64,000 nt of DNA from Trachythela sp. YZ-2020 (Eukaryota > Cnidaria > Anthozoa > Malacalcyonacea > Clavulariidae), in contig JADLSH010000091.1 of the NCBI GenBank assembly GCA_016169945.1, positions 1,736,001 through 1,800,000 on the forward strand, given 5' to 3'. The notes beneath the pieces are model-generated. The model had not been told where the DNA came from, searched no databases, and was given only the letters and a program-made list of their open reading frames with translations. Position 1 is the first letter of the stretch; each line of letters opens with the position of its first letter. Of this stretch, positions 10,965 to 20,905 are shown one piece after another. The position numbers and the translations under genes are program-made.

Positions 10965-11272
10965 CTGTTTATCAATAATACTCAGGGCAGTTTCCAAGTC
11001 TGATCTACTTCCTTTGGAATGAAAGACATTCCCTAGGGATGCGTTGATTTGATAGTATTTGGTATATTGGTCCAAGCCAAACTCAATTCTGGTATTAAGC
11101 GCATCACTATACTGAAGCATACCAACATGAATAAGGGTTGGAGTGATATCCAATTCTGCACAGATCTCAGCGACAAACGACCTTGCTTTGTTGAATGTGT
11201 AAGTGTTCACTTTTTTCGATCCATCCAAGGCAAAGAAAATATCTTTCTTTTCTTGAAAGCATTTTTGTTGTA
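10965..11272 (-). CDS. vWA domain exon, first half (domain 7)
   Basis: 308 bp, acceptor TTTTTATAG, donor CAG|GTAAGA, phases 1 to 0. Product: QQKCF (entry Cys), then IFFALDGSKK, with the third metal-motif Ser changed to Lys. HVGMLQYSD is the usual strand 2. The Thr loop reads GSRSDLETAL, where Ser stands for Thr. It joins in frame to 9661-9355. Alignment to the other first-half exons is unambiguous, but the metal site is incomplete. Confidence 0.88.
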
Positions 11273-11334
11273 CTATAAAAAATAGGGATGATTTTATGAA
11301 TTCATAAGTTTAAATTATTACCATTGTAGGTTTA

Positions 11335-12075
11335 GTGCGACGTTGTGGTGATTTTCATGATTCTGGTGTGATTGATAGTGATTGTGCTGACGATGATGGT
11401 GACCATAATGGTTGGTTAAATTATGAGATTTACTCATTTCTTCCAGGAAAAGGGTGCTAATATCTCAGCATACGCGGCCCTACTATTTATTGAACCATAT
11501 CGGATGTTTCGTACTTACATTTTGATTTACCTTTAGAAGGTGAAGGTGATTGTACGGTCTTGCAGATTTCTTTTGCTACATCTTCCACTAAGTACTTCAA
11601 TTTTTCATGCTCTGCTTTGAAGCCCTGTCCAAAACCACTTGCAATGGTCCTCACTATGTATCGGAATCGTTGTATGTAACTATTTCTTGTTCCAATCGCA
11701 ACACTAATAATTCTCACTTGCTTTTCTTTGAGATCTTTGACAACTTTTTGTAACAAGTGCATGTCAACTGGTTTTCCATCTGTTATTAAGAGTATGACCT
11801 TATCAACCCCTGGACGAGCTTTGCTTTTACCAGCGAAAAACTAAAAGTAAACGTACATACAATGTAAATTGGGAAATAACAGTTAATAACTGGTACTATT
11901 TAGGGAAGAAAGCGGTGATGGTTCTTGTATTTGTGATTTCCATGATTGGGGTGGTGATGGTAATCGGTGATGATGAGAATTGTTATAATATGGTTGTTAT
12001 AGTCTTGGTTTTAGTCGCCCTGATTGAGGTAATGTAATATATTTTATGGTGGTTGTTGTGATGATGGTGATGCCT
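11335..12075. repeat. Simple-sequence tracts rich in GATGGTGAT
   Basis: Two tracts (about 11335-11420 and 11900-12075) of imperfect GTGAT/GATG repeats on the plus strand flank the exon 11840-11519. A similar tract is at 14655-14960 beside the exon 15303-14996. They are intronic and look like decayed microsatellite. Confidence 0.5.
11519..11840 (-). CDS. vWA domain exon, second half (domain 6)
   Basis: 322 bp, acceptor TACTTTTAG. The donor is taken as AAAAT|GTAAGT; AAAG|GTAAAT at 11531 also keeps phase 1 and would shorten the linker by four residues. The product begins FFAGKSKARPG, then VILLITDGKP (metal Asp kept), LKEKQVRIISVAIGT, IASGFGQ and KEICK with the exit Cys, followed by a Ser/Pro/Lys linker. 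It pairs with 15303-14996 across an intron of about 3.2 kb that contains a foldback element and a LINE. Confidence 0.88.
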
Positions 12076-12339
12076 GGTTATGTATGAAACGCCATACTGG
12101 ACAAAAATACTTCAAGCTTATATAAGTAAAACCTCATTCGCGCGTATACTTCATCGACTTTTTCGTAAGACTAAAATACACGCGTTTAAAACTTCATGCT
12201 TTGTGTGTAAATTTAAATTAAGCCCTCTCAATCTGTGCATAATACTTCGAAAAATCCCCGTAATATTTGTAAATTTGCGCGTAAAATTAAAAGTTCACAT
12301 GTATAAACTATAATACTTGCTAATGTTAAAGGGTTTAAA

Positions 12340-13925
12340 ATGGGTATGCTGAACATAGCTAGTTTACCTAAGCATATTGAAGAAATACGAATCTTATTGG
12401 CCGATCAATACCTCGATATACTTTCTTTGAATGAGACAAGATTGGATGACAATGTTAGTAATCAGGATATGTATATGGATAACTATGATTTAATTAGGCT
12501 TGATCGTTCTAGAAAAGGGGGAGGCGTCTGTATATATGTTAAAAATTCCCTTAACATTTTCGAACGAAAAGACCTGACCAGAGATAATCTCGAGGCTGTT
12601 TTCATCGAGATTCATAAACCTTCTAGTGCACCCTTTATTGTTGGAACAATATATAGACCTCCAAGTGCTTCGGTTGACTCATTTACCACAATAGAAAAAT
12701 TGGTGAAACTAATAGATGACGAGAATAAGGAATTCTACTTACTTGGCGATTTAAATGCCAACTTGTTAGACATTTCAAATAATGCCACACAGAACTTAGT
12801 TTCAATAATGGAACAATATCAACTAACACAAACAATTAGCGCACCCACTCGTATGACCATGACTTAATCTTCTTTGTTAGACGTTTGTCTCACTACTCCA
12901 GAGAAGTTAATTATATCCAAAGTAGTGCCGATTACCATTAGTGACCATTATATGATCGTCGTTGTTCGTAAAATAAATATCCATTGTAAACAAAAACGCC
13001 ATAAGAAAGTTGAATTTCGAAATTTAAAACATTTTAATGTCAGGAATGGGAATGGGAATGGAATGGGAATTGTTAGATAACCAGTCCTGCGTTGATAAGA
13101 TGTGGGATGCATGGAAAACACTTTTTATGACAGTACTTAACATACATGCTCCAATTAGAGAGAAAAGAGTGAAGAATAAACCAAGTGTCCCTTGGCTAAC
13201 TAATGAAATTAAAAAACAAATTAGAGAACGAGATCGTCTTAAACTCTTTGCAATAAGACATAAATCGGAAAATTATTGGAATGCATACAAATTATGCAGA
13301 AATCGCGTAACTGATGCATTGCGAGAAGCGAAAACAGCTTATTATAAAGTACAATTTGAAAAAGTCAAACATGACACAAAGCAAGCTTGGAAAACTGTCA
13401 ATAAAATTTTAAACCGTAAACAAAAGTGTCCAGAAATAAACTCTGTCGAGACCCAGAATGGAGAAATATCTGCTCCAACTGAGTTAGCAGAATGTTTCAA
13501 TAATTATTTCACCAAAGTTGGTCCGGATATTGCCAAAACTATCGATAATAGTGACAGAAATTTTACAGATTACATAACAAAAGAAACAAACAGCTTTAAG
13601 TTTCAAGCTGTGTCTGAATCTAAAGTATATAGACTTATTTTGTCTTTAAATCCTTGTAAAGCTACTGGAATTGACAAAATTCCAGCTAAAATTATTCGTA
13701 TTGCTTCCCCAGTAATTGCAAATTCTTTGACAAAGATTTTCAACAGGACAATTACCAATGAGTCTGTTCCATCTGAATGGAAAGTAGCGAGAGTTACGCC
13801 TTTAATTTACACAAGAAAGGCCCTCGAAATCTGTTAAATAATTATCGCCCTATTTCTATTCTCCCTGCTGTAAGTAAAGTTTTCGAAAAAGTACTATATG
13901 AACAAAAGTACTATATGAACAAGCA
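12340..13925 (+). pseudogene. Non-LTR retrotransposon: endonuclease plus start of RT
   Basis: The first frame (12340-12867) has APE endonuclease signatures in order: LNIASLPKH, LNETRLD, GGGVCIYVKN, VGTIYRPPS, LLGDLNAN and TRMT. A stop follows, then LLDVCLTT and the ISDHYM catalytic His region (to about 13030). A (GGAATG)n expansion near 13040 disrupts the join. The next frame (13037-13837) carries the linker, ATGIDKIP and SEWKVARVTPLI. A frameshift leads to NYRPISILPAVSKVFEKVLYE, where the element stops. The catalytic palm, thumb and 3' tail are missing. Jockey-superfamily type. Confidence 0.85.
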
Positions 13926-14400
13926 AGTCTTACGGGCCGTGTTTAGAAGTCTTACTGGCGAATTTGGTCTTTAATACGTAAGTCTTACGGGCCGTGTTTA
14001 GAAGTCTTACTGGCGAATTTGGTCTTTAATACGTAAGTCTTACTGGCAATTTGTTCTTACGTGCAGGAAATGTTACGGGCCGTGTTTAAGCCTGGTTCAC
14101 ACTAGCAATTTTGTCGACGATTATTCTCCTCCTGACGCATGCGAATGAGTGGACTCACAAACAAAAGTATGTGACCATTATGGGATCGGTTTTACAAAGG
14201 CATACGTTGATATGTCATTCGCTCGATCACATCGATCAGGAAGAGAAAAATCGCCGACAAAATTGCTAGTGTGAACCAGGCTTTAGAAGTCTTACTGGCA
14301 AATTTGGTCTTACGTGCAGGAAGTGTTACGGGCCGTGTTTAGAAAACTTACGTGCCAAATTTAGACGTTTTACGTGCGAAGTCATAAAGTCTTACGCCCA
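13922..14400. repeat. Tandem repeat, TCTTACGGGCCGTGTTTAGA family
   Basis: About 65-70-bp units built from TCTTACGGGCCGTGTTTAGA and GTCTTACTGGCGAATTTGGT repeat from 13927. The first two units are nearly identical; later ones carry GTTACGGGCC variants. It also holds a 13-18-bp duplication ACTATATGAACAA at its start. The MITE 14089-14282 splits one unit. It abuts the right arm of the foldback and may be its subterminal repeat. Confidence 0.65.
14089..14282. mobile_element. 194-bp MITE with TTA target duplication
   Basis: Inverted ends AGCCTGGTTCACACTAGCAA and TTGCTAGTGTGAACCAGGCT, with pairing extending further inward, are flanked by TTA on each side (14086-14088 and 14283-14285). Uninterrupted tandem units nearby show the empty site GTGTTTAGAAGTC. 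A 3-bp TTA duplication fits the PIF/Harbinger superfamily. No coding content. Confidence 0.75.
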
Positions 14401-14995
14401 GGGTCAATCATGCAAGTATTATAGTTTATACATGTGAACTTTATAATTTTACGCGCAAATTTACAAATATTACGGGGATTTTTCGAAGTATTATGCACAG
14501 GTTGAGAGGGCTAAATTTACATACGAGGCATGAGTTTTAAACGCGTGTATTTTAGTCTTACGAAAAAGTCGATGAAGTATACGCACGAATGAGGCTTGAC
14601 TTATATAAGCTTGAAGTATTTTTGTCCAGTATGGCGTTCCATAGTTATGGTATTGATTTAAATTATGATGATGATGATGATGACGACGATGATAATAATG
14701 ATTGATGATGACGACAATAATGATGACGATGGTGATAATGATGAGAATTGTGATTATGGTGTTGGTTGATGTTCATTTGGTGATTACTGATTACTATTTC
14801 TGTGCCCATAATCTGCTTAGATAAATTGGATAGATGGTGCTTGTACGTGATTGTGGTTTAGTCGCAAGGGTATAATGATACGATGATCATGGTAATAGTA
14901 ATAGTGATTGTTAGTGTTGATTATACCATTAATGGTAGGCTAATAATAATGGTGATGTTAGTCGTGTGGTAATAAACTTAAACTTGGCAAATTAC

Positions 14996-15303
14996 CTGTT
15001 CGTAAGCCAAATGCATTGCCAAACCAGTCTTGGTTCTACCGCCTTGTTGATACGCAATGTTTGACACATTCTTTAACACTTCCGCCCGTCTCCCATGTAG
15101 TCCCATTTCCATCTCAACTGCAGTGCTCCATTTGTCACTAAACTGAACGATACTAAGTTGTGTAGCCTGGGGACCAAACTTCATTTTTGATAATATCGAG
15201 AGCACGAAATCTCTTTGATTATCAAACGGTCCGTAACCTATCGAGATAGTGCCATCCATGATTACCACCAGGTCCATTTTACGAGATGCACATTGATTCG
15301 TAT
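14996..15303 (-). CDS. vWA domain exon, first half (domain 6)
   Basis: 308 bp, acceptor AATCCTAG, donor CAG|GTAATT, phases 1 to 0. Product: TNQCAS (entry Cys), LVVIMDGTIS (DxTxS variant of the metal motif), LSIVQFSD, then GGRTKTGLAM with the metal Thr kept. With TDG in its partner exon this is the best-preserved metal site in locus 2. It is the first vWA exon of locus 2; the upstream exon that must supply its phase-1 junction was not found. Confidence 0.88.
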
Positions 15304-16054
15304 CTAGGATTTATAGGGAAAAAAGAAAAGCTTGTAAGGTTAAGAGATCTGATTAAAAATCATTTTCTCTCTAACATTGATACTGATTTAGCTATTTCTA
15401 AGCCAAACTTTCTTTCCGTGGAATGGTCTTCCTTCAGGGGCAACGAAGGCAACTTTAGGTTTGGGGGTTGGCTATAGTCCCCCCCCCCACTTCTACTTCT
15501 GGGGACTATAGCCCCCTAGCCCCACTATTCCGCCGCCCCTGATTTAAATGCTATTCTTAATTATATTTCTATATATTTTATACTTGTCGAGTTTTAATTT
15601 GTTGTTATACGATTTCTTTCTTGTTATTGTATTTGAAGCAATTTAGGTATTTGATCAGTTTCTATTTAATTAATTATACGTCCTAAAAATCAAATTAAGG
15701 CTGGTCAAAGAGAAACGAAAGTTGCATTAAAATTGAAGTTAATTACTGTGCGGACACGCGGGCACGTCTTTCTCATTCCTTCTATACTCCTCCTTGCCCA
15801 ACAATGCGTGCACGAAGATGCTCTTGGGATTACTTGGGAGGAGGTTCTATGATCTATCGTCATCCCTATTCAAAGCATGATAACCCACCACAAACAACGT
15901 CAAAATAATGATTAATTATCATGCGTTGAATATAATAGGTATCTGCTCCACAAGAATATCTTCACTATGCTGGGCGGTGATATCATCCCTCATACGTGTA
16001 GGTTTAGGTCTACGAAACGCAAAGAGTGCTCGACAACATATAGTTAGAGCAAAT

Positions 16055-16153
16055 TATAGATTTTCGCTTAACTCAAAACTTGTCTGCAACAGGCTGTTTC
16101 ATCTGATGAAACAGCCTGTTGCAGACAAGTTTTGAGGTAAGCGAAAATCTATA
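16055..16153. repeat. Near-perfect 99-bp hairpin
   Basis: Two arms of about 49 bases pair almost completely around a one-base centre at 16104. The core reads CTGCAACAGGCTGTTTCAT and its exact inverse; the outer arms are TATAGATTTTCGCTTA and TAAGCGAAAATCTATA. It is either a very young foldback MITE or a fragment of one. The transcript of either strand would form a long stem. Confidence 0.8.
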
Positions 16154-16194
16154 TATATAAATATATATAAATAAAAGGATTGTGACAAGACAAT

Positions 16195-17035
16195 GTGCGG
16201 TATGCCATATAAAGTTACTATATTACTAGAAATACACTCATGCAGAATCCCCTCGCCTATTCGAACTCAGGAATTATACTTCCCAAAATTTATTGTAACA
16301 TGAAGTATTCAGTCAATCATTGTAATCATAGCAACACACAATTTTTTCCCTTTTTTCGTACAAAATAATAAAATAGTGATATAAATATTTGTACTTTGTA
16401 GATATGTTATTACGTACTCTTTTAGCTTTGGTTGCTGTAAAATTTAACCTTAGACATTTCACAAAAACTTCAAAAATTTTCAGAAAACTTCAATTGTTTT
16501 TTGAGAGTATATTTTTCTTAAATTTATCTTTCAAATGAAGTTTTTCATGTTTTTGACATTACGTTGTTTCTTCAAAATTCAATTTAAACTTCCTAAAATA
16601 CCTTTTAGGTTTACTCGATATTATAATAACCTCACAGAGTCAAGAGTGACATACGCTTTTGCAAATCCACAAACTAAAATATGCAAAATAGACACTTACC
16701 CGTTCAAAACACTTCAAAAGTGCATTTTTTTCAAGTAAGACTCTTTTTGAATTAAGACTCTATTTATCGGTATGTTTTTCCAATAGCCCGAGTATTAATT
16801 AAAACTGAATCGTTTTTGATGCATAACAAAATCTTTATCCGTAAATCTTTTTAAAAATGTTTATCCGTATGTTTCTCTCGACCTGAACTCGCGCATGCGT
16901 ATAACGTAGAAAACCTGAACCGTCCATGGCATCGCGGCGGACGACTTTGGATTCCGCTATGTTTTCACATACCCGGGTGTAAATATCCGAGCGGAATTAG
17001 TACCCTCGCACGGCGCTTCGCGCCGGCTCGGGGAT
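16195..17035. repeat. Dispersed repeat, copy B (uninterrupted)
   Basis: Second copy of the repeat at 7320-9005, without the 820-bp insertion. The landmarks CAAAATAGACACTTAC at about 16685 and GAGCGGAATTAGTACC at about 16990 are in the same order. It ends in the GC-rich core with GGCGCTTCGCGCC, also present inverted at 29440-29520. Confidence 0.7.
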
Positions 17036-17040
17036 TAGTC

Positions 17041-18414
17041 TTTGCGTGCTAGATTACATTCCTGTTATACAGCAGATTAAAATTACCCCTTATACAGCAG
17101 ATTAAAATAACAGGTAAAACCTCTTTTGAACAAGTTGAACAAACAGGTACACTACTTAACAAGTGCTTCCCTTTTTTGAAGTACTTTAAATATCAATGAT
17201 AATTGATAAATAATATTATAGCTATGCTTTGAGAGTCTACCTTCGCACTAGAGCTTTCATCTCGAGTATTCGTTGATCGAAGATCAAACCAGATAGGGAT
17301 TGATAATAACATAAGTCAATTTCAATTTGGTGAGAGGACGGAGAGGTCTTAATTAGAATGGAGCACCTCAAAACTAGTTGAAGTAAAGGAGTTTAAACAT
17401 GTTTGGTAAAAACCGCTTTCAAAAACACTGCATGACCTTGAAAGCAATCCAAGGGTTAAGTTTCAGCAGTGCACTATAAAAGGTAAATGTTGAGGTCTCA
17501 AATTCAAAGTGTCAGAAATATATTTCTTGCCATATAAAGCCTTTTACAGTTAATATTTAATAAAGTGCGCACGAAGCGAAAATTTGTTCACAACGAAGCA
17601 TGGAAACAAAGATCTTCAAAAGCAGTTACTTTATACCTGACTGCATTTCATCGTTTCTCTGTTCTCTCCGCCAAAGATTCGCGCCAGGAATTCAGCGGTC
17701 AAAATAGACACGCCAGCGACTGCGCACGCGTGTGGATGCCGGATGCGCGAAAGATGCCGAAATATTTACAGTCGTGGCAATAGAAGCGTTCCGAAAAATG
17801 TTGATCAGTTCATTTCCATGCTTCGAGCAGTTCCTCTGAGCAGTACCTCAATATTTTGAGGAAGTTCCTTAAAATGATCCTAACTTCCTGTGTTCGAATT
17901 GACCAATCATATTTTATTTAATATGTTAAACTGACCAATGGGATGAAAGCATTTACATACGGCTCCGCCTACAAACCTGAATGTTTTGTCTGGTTTTATC
18001 TATTGTTTTACCGTTCGTATTTTTAAATTTGTTTGATACCAGTAATTTGTAAATTGCACTGGTATTTCAGAAAAATAACGTTTACTTCCAACAAGTTTAA
18101 GTATGAATAATATAAATATAGCCGTGATATTTGACATTGCGGTAATTGACAGTTGACCTTTCGAAAACAATGCCATTGTAATTTATTTTTTTTACTTTAA
18201 TCCTATTGGATAGTATTTTAATGAGTGATTCTAATTGGTCAATTCGACAGAAAATTCAATGTCAGTTAAAATTTATTCACTATATCACTTTGTCTTTGCT
18301 CTTCTGCTGTAAACATATGTAATTAATATTTTTTCTATAGTAAGCTGACTACCTGCCTCGATTAGTAAAACTATTAGCAGGTAGTGCAAATTGTCAATAT
18401 TGTAAATTTCTATT
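17041..18414. other. No recognisable gene
   Basis: AT-rich interval upstream of locus 2. It has short open frames only and no splice-bounded vWA pattern or repeat boundary that I can define. Confidence 0.4.
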
Positions 18415-18451
18415 TAATAAATTTGTATTTGTATTTGTATTTGTATTTGTA
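18415..18451 (+). repeat. (TTTGTA)n microsatellite
   Basis: Five to six consecutive copies of the hexamer ATTTGT at the end of an AT-rich stretch. A poly-hexamer tail like this could mark the 3' end of a retroposon, but no body was recognised. Confidence 0.65.
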
Positions 18452-18495
18452 GCACAGTCCCAAACAAATAACAAAACAGAAACTGTTAGTCAATA

Positions 18496-18774
18496 TTAAC
18501 GATCTGCTTGCAACGGCCCAGGTAAGCTCCAGTCTAACTTTGTTCGTATGGAAAGTGTGCCATTACTTTGACCACCAGCTTTCTTGTGGCACTTCATCAG
18601 GGAGTAGAAAGACTCTACAATTGCTTCAGGGCTACATTTTGCAAGTGCAATATCGATGACCAAACATATTTCTTTGCCAAGCTTGGAATACACACATTCA
18701 TTTGTATACAACGAGGAATAAACTGCAGGCTCGTTCAGCTGGACTAAGTATATCTTTTCATCTTCCTCGACCAA
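18496..18774 (-). pseudogene. Unknown ORF fragment (AGGQSN motif)
   Basis: Ninety-two codons. The part CSPEAIVESFYSLMK, then AGGQSNGTLSIRTKLDWSLP, looks like constrained protein. From memory, this kind of block occurs in uncharacterised, repeat-associated invertebrate proteins, but I cannot name the family. It has no start context and no partner exons that I can define. It shares strand with 20288-19965, about 1.2 kb upstream, and may be a remnant of the same element. Confidence 0.4.
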
Positions 18775-19146
18775 ATTGGCAAATAGTAATATTGAACGTA
18801 TTTATATTGCTAATGGCACACTGTATGTATAGATTTATTTTCTTGTCCAAACGATGAGATTACAACAGTGCGATTACAACACTGCGATTATTGTAAATAA
18901 TAATATATAAGAAGTACACATGCTAAACAAACATGTCACAACAGTCTTTGTTCCCAATCTGTAGATATTTCATTTTATATTTATTTAGCATTTAGCTTCC
19001 ATCAGTGTTCATCTGTACTTTCCAGTGAATTGTCAAAATACATGATTATACAGCAAACCAACATAATAGTATATCTCTCCAAAACAACTGTGAGCAGGGA
19101 TCCACATGACATATGTTGGAAATATTTAATTCTTTATATCGCAGAT

Positions 19147-19948
19147 TCCATCCCATTACAGATGATGTAATATATCCACATTATTTTGTAAGTTTGTAAC
19201 AACCATTTGTAACAACCCCCCCCTCTATCGAGGACAGGGGTTTTTCTATAACCCTGAAGAATTCCTGACTTTCAACAGCCCACCTGAGGAATTTTGTATT
19301 TACAACACCTACCCCTGAAGAATTCCTGTCTTACAGCTATTACCCCTGAAGAATTTGACTGCAACCCCCTGAAGAATGCAATTTTTTTACCCAACCCCTG
19401 AAGAATTCCAAGCCTAAATAGTCACACCCCTGAAGAATTCCAAGGCAAAATGGTCCCTTACCCCCCTAAATAATTCCAGGGTCCTCCATAGGGGGGGTAC
19501 GGTATTAAATGGAATAGCCCAATGGGTAGATCAATGTTTCTTTCTGCTACAATGGGCAGATCAATATTTTGTGCCTCAATGGGCTCTACCACAACAGGTA
19601 GATTGATATTTTGTGCTACGATCACAGGTACAGGCTCTATGACTACAGCTAGATCACTATTTGTCACCGTCATAGATGGCGCACAGGCGATATATTAACT
19701 GTGTCGATCACAGACCGACATATCTTGTAAGAAAGCATGTTTGAGCCCGTTGAGGCACAAAATATTATTGATCTGCCCATTGTGGCAGGGCCAGTTGTGG
19801 ACAAAGTAACATTCATCCGCCTGTTGAGGCAGAAAATGAAAACCAAATTTGGTTGATAAATTATGGTATATTTACTTGTTATGGTTGTGACAAAGTTACA
19901 AAAAATATGGATATATTACATCATCTTAAGGGCCTAATGAGATGGAAT
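19147..19948. mobile_element. Foldback element with internal coding-like and CCCTGAAGAATTCC repeats
   Basis: The ends are inverted copies (19147-19210 and 19883-19948), sharing GATGATGTAATATATCCA followed by TTTTGTAA..TTTGT. Inside, about eight degenerate copies of ACCCCTGAAGAATTCC lie at 19245-19480. Next to them a minus-strand frame (19673-19458) repeats EAQNIDLPIV-like units. The same peptide (EPVEAQNI, DLPIVAGP) is encoded on the plus strand at 19747-19790, so the coding-like repeat is itself inverted. No known protein. Confidence 0.55.
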
Positions 19949-19964
19949 TATCATCGTACATGAA

Positions 19965-20288
19965 TTAATTAACCTCCACGGGTAGATATTTAATATTATT
20001 TGTCATCGTACTTGAATTATAAACACTAACTATGGTTGGTAAGTTATCTATAGACAAATATTCTACACCAGGATCTAGGACTAATAAGCCATTACTCAGA
20101 GCTTTTAAATACATTTTGTCCCCTTGTATTAAGACATTATTAAATGTTGTTTTAGACCACGCGGACAATGGAATATTTCGTGCTGAAAGAAGCGCCGATA
20201 AACTCATAAAAGCACATTGCTCTCCTCTAGAATGAACACTAAACAGTTCATCGCCTTGATGAATATCGGCAGAAAGAAATAAAGCCAT
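19965..20288 (-). pseudogene. Cysteine-peptidase-like ORF fragment
   Basis: 107 codons. The arrangement GDELF, then RGEQCAFMSLSALL, then NNVLIQGDKMY, then LSIDNLPTIV resembles the papain-like/OTU-like peptidase modules carried by some large eukaryotic transposons and viruses, in which the QC-x-x-x-S-L-x-A-L Cys is catalytic. No His-Asp end is visible, since the frame stops at 19965 just before the foldback element. It is more likely transposon debris than a host gene. Family assignment is from memory and uncertain. Confidence 0.4.
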
Positions 20289-20639
20289 ACTTACCTGTGT
20301 TTCTTCGGGAAATGTTTGTATATTTTGCAGCTAGTCAGATCAGAAATCCAGAATAAAATGTTGTAAAATCTTGAGAGTTCTGAACTTGCAGATCACATGG
20401 AACAAAACATGCGCGTGCAATACAATATTTTCTCGCCCTCTCCCCCTATTTTAAAAATTCTCCTTGAGCTCGACTTTCTGCCCGGAATTCCGACAACTGA
20501 CAGAGGCAAGATCGAGATCTCGACTATACATAGGTCGGCGTAAAAGACTGGGGCGAGTGAACTCTGGAGAAACCTTGCCATGTCAAGAATAGTGTGCTGC
20601 CTTCGGCAGCAATAATTTTTAACAATAATTTGGGGAGTA

Positions 20640-20905
20640 CGGGTGGCAGACGCGGTTAGCGCGCTGTCGCTCACCTGCGAGTTAAGCCGGCTATACGGTT
20701 TGGTAACTTCCTAGGTCTGTATTTGATAAACTCATGTAAGTTGAGATTAGTTGGTTCTCTCCTATGCTTCGAGGGTTTTTACTTCGGGTACTCCGGTTTT
20801 CCTCGCTCACTAAAGACTAACTCTTAGGTATTAAACATAACTAACCAATACTCGGAGGCTTAACGTCCATCGCAGAGTGGTGAACACAATAAAATAAAAT
20901 AAAAA
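20640..20905 (+). mobile_element. tRNA-derived SINE with GGGTACTCCGG domain
   Basis: The head contains an A-box-like GGCAGACGCGGTTAGCGCGCT. The middle has the widely shared SINE block TTCGGGTACTCCGGTTTTCC, and the 3' end is an AATAAAATAAAATAAAA tail. The same block is in the SINE at 57390-57722. The B box is poor, so the head is degraded. Confidence 0.6.

Larger units (their letters stand above)
12086..14640. mobile_element. 2.55-kb foldback element with about 230-bp inverted arms
   Basis: The left arm (12086-12320) and right arm (14412-14640) are inverted copies. They share ACGCCATACTGGACAAAAAT at the outer end, AAGCTTATATAAG, CGTATACTTCATCGACTTTT, CCCTCTCAATCTGTGCATAA and ACATGTATAAACTATAATAC at the inner end. 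Between them lie a truncated LINE, tandem repeats and a MITE. The outer 15 bases differ by one base (GAAACGCC / GGAACGCC inverse). No transposase remains. Confidence 0.7.
213..15303 (-). other. Locus 2: multi-vWA-domain gene, partial (7 exons)
   Basis: Seven minus-strand exons (15303-14996, 11840-11519, 11272-10965, 9661-9355, 4901-4576, 3801-3504, 520-213) encode three full vWA domains and the first half of a fourth. Phases alternate strictly: first-half exons 1 to 0, second-half exons 0 to 1, so the exons join in frame. The gene continues past the left edge. No first exon or signal peptide was found upstream of 15303. Domains of this kind mediate metal-dependent or metal-independent adhesion in matrilins, collagen VI and integrins; here there is no collagen, EGF or TSP1 sequence between domains, only linkers of roughly 15-40 residues. 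Metal-site residues are progressively lost. It may be a separate gene from locus 1 or its downstream half; the stop in the last exon of locus 1 favours separate genes. Confidence 0.8.
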
